From: Strongylocentrotus purpuratus | Lineage: Eukaryota > Echinodermata > Echinoidea > Camarodonta > Strongylocentrotidae | Direction: 5' to 3' | Assembly (NCBI RefSeq): GCF_000002235.5 | Contig: NW_022145550.1 | Span: 309,501-373,500, forward strand | DNA: 64,000 nucleotides | Shown: piece by piece, positions 22,801 through 34,310 of the stretch | Position numbering within the stretch: the stretch's first letter is position 1 | Layout: the number at the start of each line of letters is the position of its first letter | Program-made: the position numbers and the translations under genes | The notes under the pieces: model-generated | The model's input: the letters and a program-made list of their open reading frames with translations, nothing else | The model's database searches: none | What the model was told of the DNA's origin: nothing

Positions 22801-25800
22801 TTATCATCTTGTCTGTTATTCACACCGCCGGTCATATTGCAAACATCGGTGAGACAGTCATGAACACCTTTATAAATTAAGAAAACTTATTGAAGAAGAA
22901 ATTGAATGAAGAAAGCTGAAATACACTTTCATTGTCTTGCCGTATTGTTTTATTGTGTAACGATCTCACATTTTGTGATAATTGTTAAACATTGATTTGC
23001 AAGTAAAATTTGTTTTCATCTTGTAAATTAAATTTAATTCAGCCCTGAGGCTGCCAGTTTCAGTATCTAAATAAACCATGAACCAACTCATGAATTTTGA
23101 GATTATTGTGTCTCATTGTTTGATAAGTTGGTAGGGGCAGCCTGTGTTAGAATTAGAGTAAATATTGACGAAGGGTTACGGTAAAGGTTTTCTGATACCA
23201 ACTAACCAATGAGACCGAATGGACGTACATCAAAGCCAATAGAATACACGATCCTGTTCACAAATAAAATGGAACAACAAAAACTGATAATCTGCTTAAA
23301 GAGTTGCTCTTGAATCCCCCCTCTCGTAATTTGAAAGTATAATGTGTTTTTCACAAATAGGATTGATCTACCAGGTAGAGAATGTTAATGGCACAACAGC
23401 CGCATGGATTCTTGATGTCCTGGTCCGACCTTTTCCTGGTCTTGGCCTTGTTGAAGGATCTTGTATCATCACTGGTATTTTGATCATTATCGTACTCATC
23501 ATTATGACGATCTGCTCATTACCCTTTATCAGGAGGAATGGATACTTCAAAGTGAGCTTTTAATCTTCTTTTAGTTCAAGTTTTTATAAATTAGACAATA
23601 GATTTTGATTGTCTCTTTACATGAATAACCGTATACAGTCAAAGTTAGTTTTATGTATTTGCCGATTGTCACCCATCTATACAATTATGACACTTCTGAT
23701 ATCTGTCGTGGAATTCCTTAGTTCTCACAGTGACTTCAAATAGCTGCCAGAATAAAAGTAGCAACGCTTGAGTTCTATTTTAAGATAACACAATACGCCG
23801 TCAATGTCTTAAAATGAAGAAATAATGACTTTTTGTGAGAGATTTACACTCTTGTGTTTTTTCCTCCCTCTCTCTCTCAGGTATTTTACTGGACACATCA
23901 ATTGTGTATTGTGTTCTGGTGCTTGATTATCATACATTCTAAATACTTCTGGATATGGTTTATTGCACCAGGCATAATCTACCTTGCAGAACGCCTTCTA
24001 CGTCTTCAGTTTTTTAGACGAGCACGATTTGGTAAAGTCTACATTCAAAAAGGATACGTGTTACCGGCTAATGTAAGTATAACAAAAAACAGCCATATTG
24101 TGGCAACATTACAGAAAATTTGATTTTCCGAAGTCGTGTATTTTGTGAGGTCATGTAGCAACCGAGCAAGAATTTGTTAACGTCTTGTAGTTTGAAACTG
24201 TCTATTTAAAGGGATGATTGAGTTTTGTTGCAGAGGGCGCTACACAACATAATTTTTTGTGAGAAAATTAAAAACGGATACTCTTTTCACACTGGTTTTG
24301 CTTAACCCCGTACTTTGCTTAGCCCCTAACTATCCTTAACCCCGGATTTTTTTGTTTTGGCTTTTCACACACGATGTTTTTAGTCCCGTACTAGCGCCTA
24401 TTTCGGAATAAGAAAATCTCCGCTGTTCTCACTGCATTTCTTTTACCCCGGATATCGTGAATGTTATGATTGGACATACTTCGCATCTGGCCAGCTGCGA
24501 TACGCTCCATTGCGTAGTACCGGACTATTTTTCGTTTGTGTTCTCATTCATTTGCTTAGCACCGCGATTGCGGGGTTAGCAGGAGTTAGCACCACAATTG
24601 CGGAGTTGGCCCTGTTAAATTTTAAAGTATATACAATTTAAACGACAAATTCATCTTTGTTTGATCAAAATTTGTGCAGAGACGGCTAAACCATCGATAA
24701 AAATAACGACTTCTATTATTTGTGGTGCCCCGCAAATATTCAATATTTTAACCAGCCGTTGAAAAATGAGTTGAGGGGGGGGGGGTAGTAGCCAGCCAAG
24801 CCCCCTCACCAGTATTCATGTGGTACAACTTCTCATCGTGCCTCAGGAATTCAACAAGAATACCAGATTAATACTTGATTCCTGCCATCAGACAGAGAAC
24901 GAAAGCAATGGTAGACTTTATAATTTATAGATTCATCGACTTAAATCTATAGATTTGAAGACTTTAAAGAATAAGCTTCTTTTCTTGATGATTTTGTTAC
25001 AGGTTGTACAACTTGTTATCCAGCGTCCCGCTAAATTCAAGTTTCACGCAGGCGAATACATCCATGTTAATATTCCATTCATAGCATCTCATGAGTGGCA
25101 CCCTTTCACCATTAGCAGCGCACCAGAACAACAAGGTACATTTCTTCATCTTCTCTCTCTCTCTCTCTCTCCCTCTCTCACTCAATTTCTTCCTCTTCTA
25201 TAATATATATATATATATATATATATAACCCTATTTTACTAAAGGCGTCATTAGAGGGACACTTGGAGTGACAAAATGAGTCATTAAGTAGACATTGTCA
25301 TTAGGAGGACAATTTGGTGTCCTCTTAACGTGTTATTTCTCATAGAAGGCCCAATTTTGTTTATATAGCTCTCTCTATATATGTAATGTTACTAAAGGCG
25401 TCATTGGAGGGACATTTGTAGTGAAAAATGAGTCATTAAGTAGACATTAGGGTTAGGGCTAGGGTTAGGTTTAGGTTTAGGGTTAGGGTTAGGTTTTAGA
25501 GTTAGGGTTAGGGTTAGGGTTAGGATTTTTATGATGTCCACTTAATGTACCATGTAGGGTTATATATATCTGTTATCAATTCCGTTCTTGTGTTTTTTTC
25601 CTTCCTTTTTTCTTCGTTGTCTTGTTTTCTTTTTATGCCAGGGGAGTGTACACAGTTGGCACATTGCCATGGAAGAGCCACTGAATGATGTGTATTGCAT
25701 TTAGTGGTCTTGATGGCTTTGTGCTAAACCAATCGGACCATTTTAGCTATTTCGTATTCTTCTGTCGTATCTTTTTTTGTCTGATATTTAAACTTGAATA

Positions 25801-28800
25801 TTGTCTAATTATATACGGATTTCTTGTGTACTTATATTGTTTCAAACAAATGAACTAAGCTTGGGGTATAGGCACAACTAACAGTTCCATATATGGCATT
25901 GTTTATATCACAGAATACTTGACTCTTCACATAAGATGTGTGGGACATTGGACAAAGCGACTCTACGATGTCGTCAGAGAACGTGAGCTTACTCTTCTTG
26001 AACACGAAAATGCAGGCTTTGGCGAGATCGACAAAGACCACGACGTACCTTTAGAGGTCATCGTTGATGTAAGTTCTACCAAGAGTACACCCGCCGTGGA
26101 GTCTAACGGCCAGCAGAGTATCATCTCGGATACACATATTAATAGGAATGGACGTAGATCTTCACAAACATACGGCAAAAGAAGGAGAACCGCAAGTGGT
26201 GCAATCAACTCAGGCTTCGAGCCAGAATTACCAAACGGTGACAAAGATGGAACCAAGACCGTAACAGAGGGCAAACCATATAACACTGGTCAGAACGATA
26301 ATGAATCAGTTACACAGAAAGTGAATGCAGCACAATTAAGTCTTCCACGTAAAGCTGATCACCCATCTGCTTCCCAAGGTGATTGCCAACCGATGTCTTA
26401 CAAAGAGCTGGGCGAAGTATCTATGACTTTAGAGGTCAATGGCGACAGTTTCAAAATGAAATCGTTGAACTCACGCCAAAGCATTGATGTACAGGAGGCA
26501 CCTCGAGGGAGTACCACCAAAAGACAATCACTGAGGGTTAGACAGTCCCTAGTTGGTCGGGAAAAGAGAAGTGTCTGTGGAAAGCCGAACGGCGATGTTA
26601 ACAGGAAGATGAGTTTAGTGACGTTAAGAAGGAACGGTGCCCGACATTCGTTGGATCTGTCAAAGGATTTAGGCGGTAGACCTCACACTGGATTGGAAGT
26701 AAGTGCAGGCCTACCAACATATTCACTGTTAAAATCGAAGAACCATTAATGATAAATGTTGACACATGGCAACTAGTAAATGGTAAATGCGTAATTAAGA
26801 TGCGATGTTCACTGTAGATCGATGAGCATGTTAACAGCGATGGGTGATGTCATCATCAACGTCAGTTGATACTTGCAAAAGGCATTCAACCTTGCTTGAT
26901 TATTTCAAAATTCAATCATTCCATTTCCGCTTTTACCGTAAAACATCAACAACAAAAACAGATTAAGGGTGACAAGGTCATATACAAGGTTATCAAATCA
27001 CAACAGATGAATTTCTTATACAAATTAATTATGATAATTATCACACAATTAGAAAGTACCTTGAAGCTTCGTCGACTCAACACTCAATACCACTTTGAAT
27101 GCTTTACAAGAACGTACGAATGGCATAATCATGATTTGTTTTTATTATCACCCTGTTCCACCCAGGTTATATTAGATGGTCCGTATGGAGCACCTGCGCA
27201 GCATATCATGGAGGCTGAACATGCCGTACTCATCGGGGCAGGAATAGGCATCACACCGTTTGCCTCGATCTTGCAAAGCATAAACGAGAGATATAAGGCG
27301 GCCAGGAAGCACTGTCCAAACTGCAATCATACTTGGGTGACTGATTCATCATCTATTCTGAAAACGAAGAAGGTAGAAAAGCAACACAATTTACATTCAT
27401 ATCATTATATGAAATTATTTAATTTAGCACTAAACATGTAAACAACAGACGGGGTCTGAATCTGAAACTGAAGGGGAAGATGTAACACGACTGATGATTA
27501 TAAATATATACATGTCGGCGTAGGCCTACTATCAATTAAATCAGGGGCGGATCTACGGGGGGGGGGGTTATGGGGCTTAAGGAGGGCTGCCAAGCAACAA
27601 CAACAAATCGCCTCGCCGCTAAGCGGCTCGGACATCGGACTTCGCGGCTCGTGGACGATGCTCAGCATCGTCATTGAGTCATACGTCTACCCTCCCCCCT
27701 TAGCAAAAATCTAGATCCGCCCGTGATCTTTAATCTGATTCAGAAAGGAGTGATATTGGTTTAAGAATGTAGTTATTGATACTTGAACAGACTTTGGAAA
27801 CTTATCTCAACAATATGAATTGCGCTTTCTTCATTCTCCGGCGTCAAGTCTGACCAACAGTTTAGACATAAACTGATACGGAATAATGTAGAGAAACGAT
27901 ACAAAAAGAGAAAAGTTCAGTGATGTTGTGATGACAATGCTTAATGGCGAGGATGATTACTAAAATTATGGTAATAAGTATGCATGTACCCATTAATATA
28001 TAAGATATATTCATCTTAGTGACAATCAAGATGATGGAATGATTATCTTTCACTCCCTTCTTAATTCCTTTTTTTTTCTAAGGTGGACTTTGTTTGGATC
28101 AATCGAGATCAACATTCCTTCGAGTGGTTTATCAGCCTCATCAGCGCCATCGAGTTGGAACAGGCTGAGATACCCGCAGCAGGTCGCTTTCTCGACATCC
28201 ATCTCTATATGACATCAGCTCTCTCACCCAGTGACATGAAGGCCATCGGACTCCACGTCGCTCTCGATCTCATCCACAAGAAGAAAAAGCGAGATACAAT
28301 CACGGGCTTGAAGACGAGGACCCAGGCTGGAAGGCCGGATTGGGACGAGGTAGGCCATGTTGTCCACATGATCTTGCAATCATGTAGATCTGTCCCTTTC
28401 TGTCGTCCTCCTTTCACATTTTCCTGATAAATTAAAACAATGTTTATTTCTCTTTCTCCTCCCACCCACCCACATACTCTCTGTCTATTTTCGTCCCTGT
28501 CCCTGCTCTTTTTTCCTATCTGGGCACCATCCTCTTAGAATTTGTTTTCCTTCTCAATTTGCTCTTAATTCAATCATCCTTCTTTTAAGGTTCCATATCA
28601 GCATGTAATCTCGAATTCAATATCACTGGTTTAGTTCGGCACCCCTTTTCTGTTTCTTTACCGGCAAGAGGTTGCAATGATTTTAATACTGTTGTATGGC
28701 CTTTAATCAGGAACTTAATGGAACATAGCTTTGCTGATCATTTTTGTTATTTTGTGTAAATTAATAAATGGAAGCTTTATTATAACCGGGAAACATAAAT

Positions 28801-28976
28801 AATGAATGTCTTTCGCTCCTTTCTCATTTACGTGATCACATTAGGTTTTCCAAAACCTGAAACAGCAGCACAAAGGCAAGATCACTGTGTTCTTCTGTGG
28901 CTCTCCTGCTCTAGGAAAGATCCTCTCAACCAAATGCTTACAGTACCAAATGGAATTCAGAAAGGAGAACTTCTAA
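19700..28976 (+). CDS. NOX5: NADPH oxidase 5-like, calcium-regulated (lacks only the start exon)
   Basis: Twelve exons join in phase for about 931 residues ending in ENF-stop, as in vertebrate NOX5. The enzyme moves electrons from NADPH through FAD and two haems across a membrane to oxygen, giving superoxide. In order: a degenerate and then three good EF-hand loops (DTDQSGSISLKE, DVDGSGFIDFDE, DVDGDGEVSFEE); six membrane helices with paired haem histidines (IHK...VIH in one helix, WTH...IIIH in another); the FAD motif HPFTISSAPEQ; and NADPH motifs DGPYGAP, GAGIGITPFASIL and CGSPAL. The EF-hands make it calcium-activated without cytosolic subunits. It is unusual in having a 785-base exon with about 200 extra residues, Ser/Arg/Lys-rich, between the FAD and NADPH halves. 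The start codon is not found. Confidence 0.95.
20695..20845 (+). CDS. NOX5: NOX5 exon: EF-hand 2 and start of EF-hand 3
   Basis: Phase 0 to 1. SFFAERFFELIDTDQSGSIS gives a full calcium loop. LHFLFQVYDVD begins the next loop, which is completed across the intron. Confidence 0.95.
21061..21325. repeat. Interspersed repeat, family C copy 1
   Basis: Shares GATAATAGTATATATTCTCA, GGGGACCTACG, AAAAGGGCACTAATATAGCA and ACGGTCCCCAACA blocks with 61954-62330. This copy lacks the middle tRNA-like segment present in the other. Confidence 0.8.
21457..21667 (+). CDS. NOX5: NOX5 exon: EF-hands 3 and 4
   Basis: Phase 1 to 2. SGFIDFDELKTVLRSC completes loop 3. DADVDGDGEVSFEEL is loop 4. The exon ends in LQRYPGITSNLTI, conserved in NOX5. 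Confidence 0.95.
22068..22291 (+). CDS. NOX5: NOX5 exon: first membrane helix
   Basis: Phase 2 to 1. AAEWLNP is followed by a basic linker and the helix HFSVIIFWIVFVMINAGLAA. Confidence 0.93.
22660..22848 (+). CDS. NOX5: NOX5 exon: haem-binding helix
   Basis: Phase 1 to 1. CLSFECCFVLVLMLRK, then SVLPLDQHVVIHKIVAVF and ILSVIHTAGHIANI. The two haem histidines are 13 residues apart, as in the NOX family. Confidence 0.95.
23361..23551 (+). CDS. NOX5: NOX5 exon: extracellular loop and helix
   Basis: Phase 1 to 0. RPFPGLGLVEGSCIITG precedes the helix IIIVLIIMTICSLPFIRR, then NGYFK, joining VFYWTH in the next exon. Confidence 0.95.
23881..24072 (+). CDS. NOX5: NOX5 exon: second haem-binding helix
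   Basis: Phase 0 to 0. VFYWTHQLCIVFWCLIIIHS holds two histidines separated by 12 residues. FIAPGIIYLAERLLR follows. Confidence 0.95.
25003..25135 (+). CDS. NOX5: NOX5 exon: FAD-binding domain
   Basis: Phase 0 to 1. FHAGEYIHVNIP and HEWHPFTISSAPEQQ, the flavin-binding signature of the ferric reductase/NOX fold. Confidence 0.96.
25245..25560. repeat. Interstitial telomere-like repeat with flanking direct repeat
   Basis: A TTAGGG-type tract with variants occupies 25447-25535. Before it, blocks containing GTCATTA.AGGGACA and ATGAGTCATTAAGTAGACAT occur twice (near 25250 and 25397). It lies in the intron between NOX5's FAD exon and its long insert exon. Confidence 0.88.
25914..26698 (+). CDS. NOX5: NOX5 exon: long insert between FAD and NADPH parts
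   Basis: Phase 1 to 0, 261 codons with no stop. It opens with LTLHIRCVGHWTKRLYDVV, which fits the NOX5 fold, then runs into a polar, low-hydrophobicity stretch rich in Ser, Arg, Lys and Asn (for example KRQSLRVRQSLVGREKRS, and MSLVTLRRNGARHSLDLSKD). Vertebrate NOX5 has a much shorter Ser/Arg loop here, known to be phosphorylated and to bind calmodulin nearby. RQSL and RRNG..HSL sites suggest kinase targets, by inference. Confidence 0.92.
27166..27372 (+). CDS. NOX5: NOX5 exon: NADPH-binding start
   Basis: Phase 0 to 0. ILDGPYGAPAQHIMEAEHA and LIGAGIGITPFASILQSI, then the zinc-like CPNCNHTW pair seen in NOX5. Confidence 0.96.
27542..27726. mobile_element. Short palindromic MITE-like element
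   Basis: The ends GGGGCGGATCTA and TAGATCCGCCCG are inverted. Inside is GACGATGCTCAGCATCGTC, a further palindrome. No coding capacity. It lies in a NOX5 intron. Confidence 0.65.
28083..28349 (+). CDS. NOX5: NOX5 exon: nicotinamide-binding region
   Basis: Phase 0 to 0. VDFVWINRDQHSFEWF, HLYMTSALSPSDMKAIGL and TGLKTRTQAGRPDW closely match vertebrate NOX5. Confidence 0.96.
28845..28976 (+). CDS. NOX5: NOX5 terminal exon
   Basis: Phase 0 to TAA, 43 codons. ITVFFCGSPALGKIL is the last NADPH motif. The end FRKENF matches the strictly conserved NOX C-terminal Phe. Confidence 0.95.
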   Translation, partial: VFQNLKQQHKGKITVFFCGSPALGKILSTKCLQYQMEFRKENF

Positions 28977-29354
28977 GACCATGAAGACATCGTGTTTTCA
29001 ATAATTGACCAAACACAAAGTAATCTAACTTTCTAAACATATGACATGGAAAGTGGAGCAGATACTAAAATGGGCAATTCCGCACACCGTGTCCCATTCT
29101 GCACAAGATTCATTAATTTCATCTAAAGGTGAATATAACTTCATGTGACTATAGACTTATGATTCGTGATCTTTATTACTGAGATTAGTGCAGACACTTG
29201 AATTCAAATACATATTTAAATTTCCAAATATAAAAACACTTTTTACTTCTTCTGTTATGGTCAGATGGTTGGGAAAGCCAATAATAACTTCAGTCAAACT
29301 TGATATTGTATTTGGGAGGATATTTTGAACATAAGAGAATCAGATTTTGGGGTG

Positions 29355-29515
29355 TGTATATATCTATCTTTAAGTAATGTAACTATCTTTAAGTAATGTA
29401 TCTATCTTTAAGTAATATATATAAATATATATATCTATAAGTAATATATCTATCTTTGAGTAATGTATTTACCTATAAGTAATATATCTATCTATAAGCA
29501 ATGTATTTATCTTAA
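29355..29515. repeat. Minisatellite of TATCT(T/A)TAAGTAATGTA-type units
   Basis: About eight imperfect units of roughly 18-20 bases. Confidence 0.8.
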
Positions 29516-29630
29516 TGAAACCATAGAAGGAGAAAGATGGTGCCTTATTTTATTCAGAATACCAGTGCATCTCGATATTTTACCAATTACATAATTTTTA
29601 CGTGCATCCCACTTCATTTCCAAGGAAATT

Positions 29631-29712
29631 ATCAACTTAAATTAAGTAGAATTTACTTTATATATAAAGGTATACCCTTATATAAAGTAAATTCTACTTA
29701 ATTTAAGTTGAT
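29631..29712. repeat. Perfect inverted repeat with 34-bp arms
   Basis: 29631-29664 and 29679-29712 are exact reverse complements with a 14-base spacer. There is no coding capacity. Such perfection implies recent origin or selection. Confidence 0.93.
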
Positions 29713-30137
29713 AGGTAAATCTAATATATATTTTCTATTTTTATTATTGAATATAAAGGATGTAGTTTTATTCTTATTGATTATCAGTAATTGGCTTTAA
29801 ACCAGTTGGTAAGTTAGAACTCATCGTTCTGCATACATTGTACATACAAACAAAATGATTACCATATACTTGATAATCAAGTAAACTTTAAAACCATTTG
29901 CGCATGTTTAGTGGAAAGCCCCGGAAACCATGATATTTCGGTTTATGTAAGAGTATATTGTGATCCACAATATCGAAAGCCTTGGACAGGTTTTGAAATA
30001 TTCCTACCTTTATGTATTTGAACTAAAAGAAGAAACAACATTACCCTGCGAATCCATCAACGAAAGAACAGTTGAGTGATCGGAACATAGATATGTAAAT
30101 AGGAATATAACTGATTCTGTACATATATGTACAGGAT

Positions 30138-30194
30138 CAGCCCTAAAACAATTGCCTAAAAAGTATTTTTTTTAAAGCAATTGTTTTAGGGCTG
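30138..30194. repeat. Perfect inverted repeat with 18-bp arms
   Basis: CAGCCCTAAAACAATTGC at 30138-30155 is mirrored exactly at 30177-30194, with a 21-base spacer. Confidence 0.92.
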
Positions 30195-30799
30195 GTAGAA
30201 TTGAGGTAGGCCTATAGTTTGCAACTACGTGATGGTCATTTGTATGATCAAGGGTGATTTGGGCTATCTTTAATTATCATGAACTATACCTGTTATTAAT
30301 AGCTGATTGAATATGTACGTTACAGGATTAACAATGGAATATATTATTCTTTTCAAAACTTCGGAGCTGATTTGTTATTGTGCAGTGATATACTTGTTTC
30401 TATAATTTCAGTTATATGATAGGCTCATACTGTTGTGTATCATCAATTTGTTTGCTATCACGAAAACACATTTAAGATGAATTCGTTAGGACCTGCTTAT
30501 AAATAGTCCATCACAGACCATGCACCACTTGGAGGTGACACATTAGCATGCGATTATTTGCATATGATTTACTTATATTATTTTATAAAATATTTTAAGG
30601 ACAATATATCGGTGCATCTTGGGTATGTCACCTGTTTTGTATACACGACAGTATGTTCACTTATATTATAGTAATAATAAATATGGCTTATGAATCGCTC
30701 ATGTTCATCACGCCGTCACACTCCAACATTATCATCCTAGTTTCAGCCGAGCTGCCAAATCAAGAGCTCTGGAATAGCGTGTACCTATTCAGTAGTTGG

Positions 30800-30900
30800 A
30801 AGTGTCAAACAGGAATACATGTCTTGCCAAAGGACGATAGTACCGGGCTGGGGTTCGAACCATCAAGCTTTTGACTGTAAAGTCAAGTGAATCAACCACT
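30800..30900 (-). mobile_element. tRNA-derived SINE head, 5' fragment
   Basis: On the - strand a tRNA-like segment with B box GGTTCGAACCCC, then TCCTTTGGCAAGACATG, the same body start as the family B SINEs. Confidence 0.7.
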
Positions 30901-32931
30901 ATACAATGAAATCTTCACATTGTTTAATTTTCAACTGCTTGAACTACTTTTCATACGCCTTATCAACAGAACGAAAAAGGATGGAAGTTGGATTGATTTT
31001 CTCCGTTTTAAAACGTACTGTTAATTCATTGCTTCTCAGATTCATGCAACATAATCCCGTAAAGTGAAATAAGTTTACCTTCTTTCCTTTTATCATGTGA
31101 CCAATTTTAAGTATGTTTTATTCTTCCAAAGTTTGAAAAACTTGTACACATTTTCCACTTTTACTAGAGTGTTTATGCTAATATTTCATCAGGTTTAACG
31201 ATTATGGAAATGCTTGATCAATGCTCTATACTCTAGAGATTGACGATGGTTTCATCGTAACGCTCAAATTTGGATTACACATAATATATTATAGAAATTA
31301 TATAACTACGACACTCATAAGTTTGGTAAGCAACGTATTTGAACAGAAAGTGCTGGCTAGCAGCCCAGTGCATGTTTAAACACAGATGCATCTCCGACAG
31401 CTGTATACTAGTTGAATGTTTATATCATATCACGGTAACAAATTAACATTTTATACTTGAATTATGCATGTGTGTGTGTAACATTGATTGTTTAATTATG
31501 TTAAAATGTACAAATACAAGTTATTTGCCAACACCCGTTTATTGAAAGCAAAAATCCCTTCAAGCTGCAAAATCACTTTTATTTGCTATATTACTTTGCC
31601 AACATATAACAATTCATGGCTTGTGTAAACCAAGTATGAAAAATGGCCTTTCACTCTATTGCCAAAGAAGTGGTTGTGTAAAAATAAAATATTCCAACTA
31701 AACCTGAACACCACATGATAACGAATCATCATCTATAATTTTTATCGTAGGCCTTCTATTTGGGATTAGATAACAACTCGAATAATCATTTTATCTAATT
31801 ATTGGTTTTATCTCTCACCTTTATATGTGGATTGCAACCTTTGTCCATCTGTTCTAGTTCTGATCTACCCATTATGCACTCTTGATTGGCACCTTACCAA
31901 GTTTCAAAATTTGGCTCTAAATTGATCTTGTTTCCCTATCGTTGTACATCGTTTGATAATGTATTCAGTAAAATCTGACTGACGTTCAAGTATACACACA
32001 ATGATATTATCATGATTATTCTGAAATGAAATTTACAATATATGTTGTGCATCTCTTTTAATGAATGATATATTTGAATACCTCCTGGCATATCAATTCA
32101 AAATACATGTACTTCTGCATTTAACGTACAATGTGTCCCATGTAATGCTGGCTATTATTTGCTTGCTGTAAAAGAATGCTCATTCTTGGAAAGGATTTAA
32201 CCAGCCACGCGAAAAGTCCCTTTCTCACCCCCCCCCTCTTCCCTTGAAAAATCACAATGTTCAACGAAAACAAATGTATTTGTATTTGTTTACGTGGCGT
32301 CATTTCGATCGCGTTGCCATAGTACATTTGCACGATGTCTATCTTTTATACACGGAAAACGCTTTTTAGGAAATTAACAAATTTACTGAAATCATAGCTA
32401 CACTGCCTATTATTTCCTCTAATCCATTACAGTTCTCATACTCTCGCTCTCGCTTTCACTCTCGCTCTCGTTCTCTCTCTCTCTCTCTCTCTCCCTCTCT
32501 CTTTTTCTCAAGTTCTAGTAAATGAAAGATAACCGCTAGTGTCATTGTTCTACTGTTTCCAATAATTGCTGGATAAAAATCTAAGGGACCGTAAAATTGT
32601 AAACGTGTCTCGCTGTATAATGTTTCTTTAAATCACTAGCACCAAGTCCGGGCTCCAAGTCCTGTTATGACCTTTTACGACACTCACAAACACACACACA
32701 CACGCACAGACGCACAGACGCGCACACCCACACACACCCATACGTACGCGCGCACACACACACACACGCACACGCATGAGCTCACACACAAACACAAATA
32801 TGCCTACTACACAGGGGCATTTGAATAGGCCTATGTATACATTAATATGTATCTGTATTTATTTTTATACGATTAACATCACAAGCAGTAACAAGACTGA
32901 TTACAAATATGTTAACATTCCAAATATAATA

Positions 32932-34310
32932 GTATATCATTACACGTACTTAAAGCCAAAGGGAAAAAAGAAGAAAAGTAATGAAATATAATTGAATCCC
33001 CATGTCCTCATCAATAATAGTTGAGCCTCAAATTTAATATTTGGTTAAAGAAATGACATCACATTGATTTCGTGAAAGTTGTGACAATTTAAATGTAAAT
33101 AAAAAGGACATTAAAGGTGGGAATACAAAGAAATGTTAACCTGTCAAGAGAAATAAGATGTTTGACATAAGACCACGACAGAATATATATTTCAGGACTA
33201 AATGAAATGAAGAAGAAGTATATACCATTAAGAATGCACAACCGCAGAAACACTACAGAATATATAGTTCAGGACTAAATGAAATGAAGAAGAAGTATAT
33301 TACCATTAAGAATGCACAACTGCAGAACAATATACAAGAATAAAAAGTCAATTGTGGCTGACCACCGATACAACACAACACCAATTATCAGAAGATCTAA
33401 AAATGCAAAGGCTGAAAAGTTCGAAAGATTACAACTACGAAAAAGTCTTATTTAACAAAGTTTCAACAGTACAGGAGCATCATACTAAAATAATTAATGT
33501 TTAATCTATTTTATTTCGTATTGAATTAATGCTTGACTTCGTAACAAACGTCAATTCTTTGAATAACAAATAATGGTCGCCATAACCACAATCTTTCTTT
33601 CTACTATAATCAATGTTTTTACAGGTGAGAAAGAAAATACAAGATTATGGAAATACTATGGTATATCATTACACGTACTTAAAGCTATAAGAAAAAAACG
33701 AAAAAGTAATGAAATATAATTGAATCCCCATGTCCTCATCAATAATAGTTGAACCTCAAATTTAATATTTGGTTAAAGAAATCACATCACATTGATTTCG
33801 TGAAAGTTGTGACAATTTAAATGTAAATAAAAGGACATTAAAGGTGGGAATACAAAGAAATGCTAACCTGTCAAGAGAAATAAGATGTTTGACATGAAAG
33901 CACAACAAAATATATATTTCAGGACTAAATGAAACGAAGAAGAAGTATATACCATTAAGAATGCACAAATGCAGAACATTATACAAGAATAAAAAATCAA
34001 TTGTGGCTGACCACCGATACAACACAACACCAATTATCAGAAGATCTAAAAATGCAAAGGCTGAAAAGTTCGAAAGATTACAACTACGAAAAAGTCATAT
34101 TTAACAAAGTTTCAACAGTACAGGAGCATCATACTAAAATAATTAATGTTTAATCTATTTTATTTCGTATTGAATGAATGCTTGACTTCGTAACAAACGT
34201 CAATTCTTTGAATAACAAATAATGGTCGCCGTAACCACAATCTTTCTTTCTACTATAATCAATGTTTTTACAGGTGAGAACAAAAATACAACATTATGGA
34301 AAGAGTTTAC
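32932..34310. repeat. Tandem direct duplication, units of about 727 and 652 bp
   Basis: The segment from TATATCATTACACGTACTTA through CTACTATAATCAATGTTTTT occurs twice in a row (about 32932-33658 and 33659-34310) with high identity. The first unit has an extra internal duplication of about 77 bp starting near 33180, which explains the length difference. Confidence 0.9.

Noticed and set aside
25963-26286. 107-codon - strand open frame
   Set aside because: Antisense shadow of the long NOX5 exon.
26866-27441. 191-codon open frame taken as a single NOX5 exon
   Set aside because: Only the part from 27166 to 27372 matches NOX5 and has splice sites. The front part is intron read-through.
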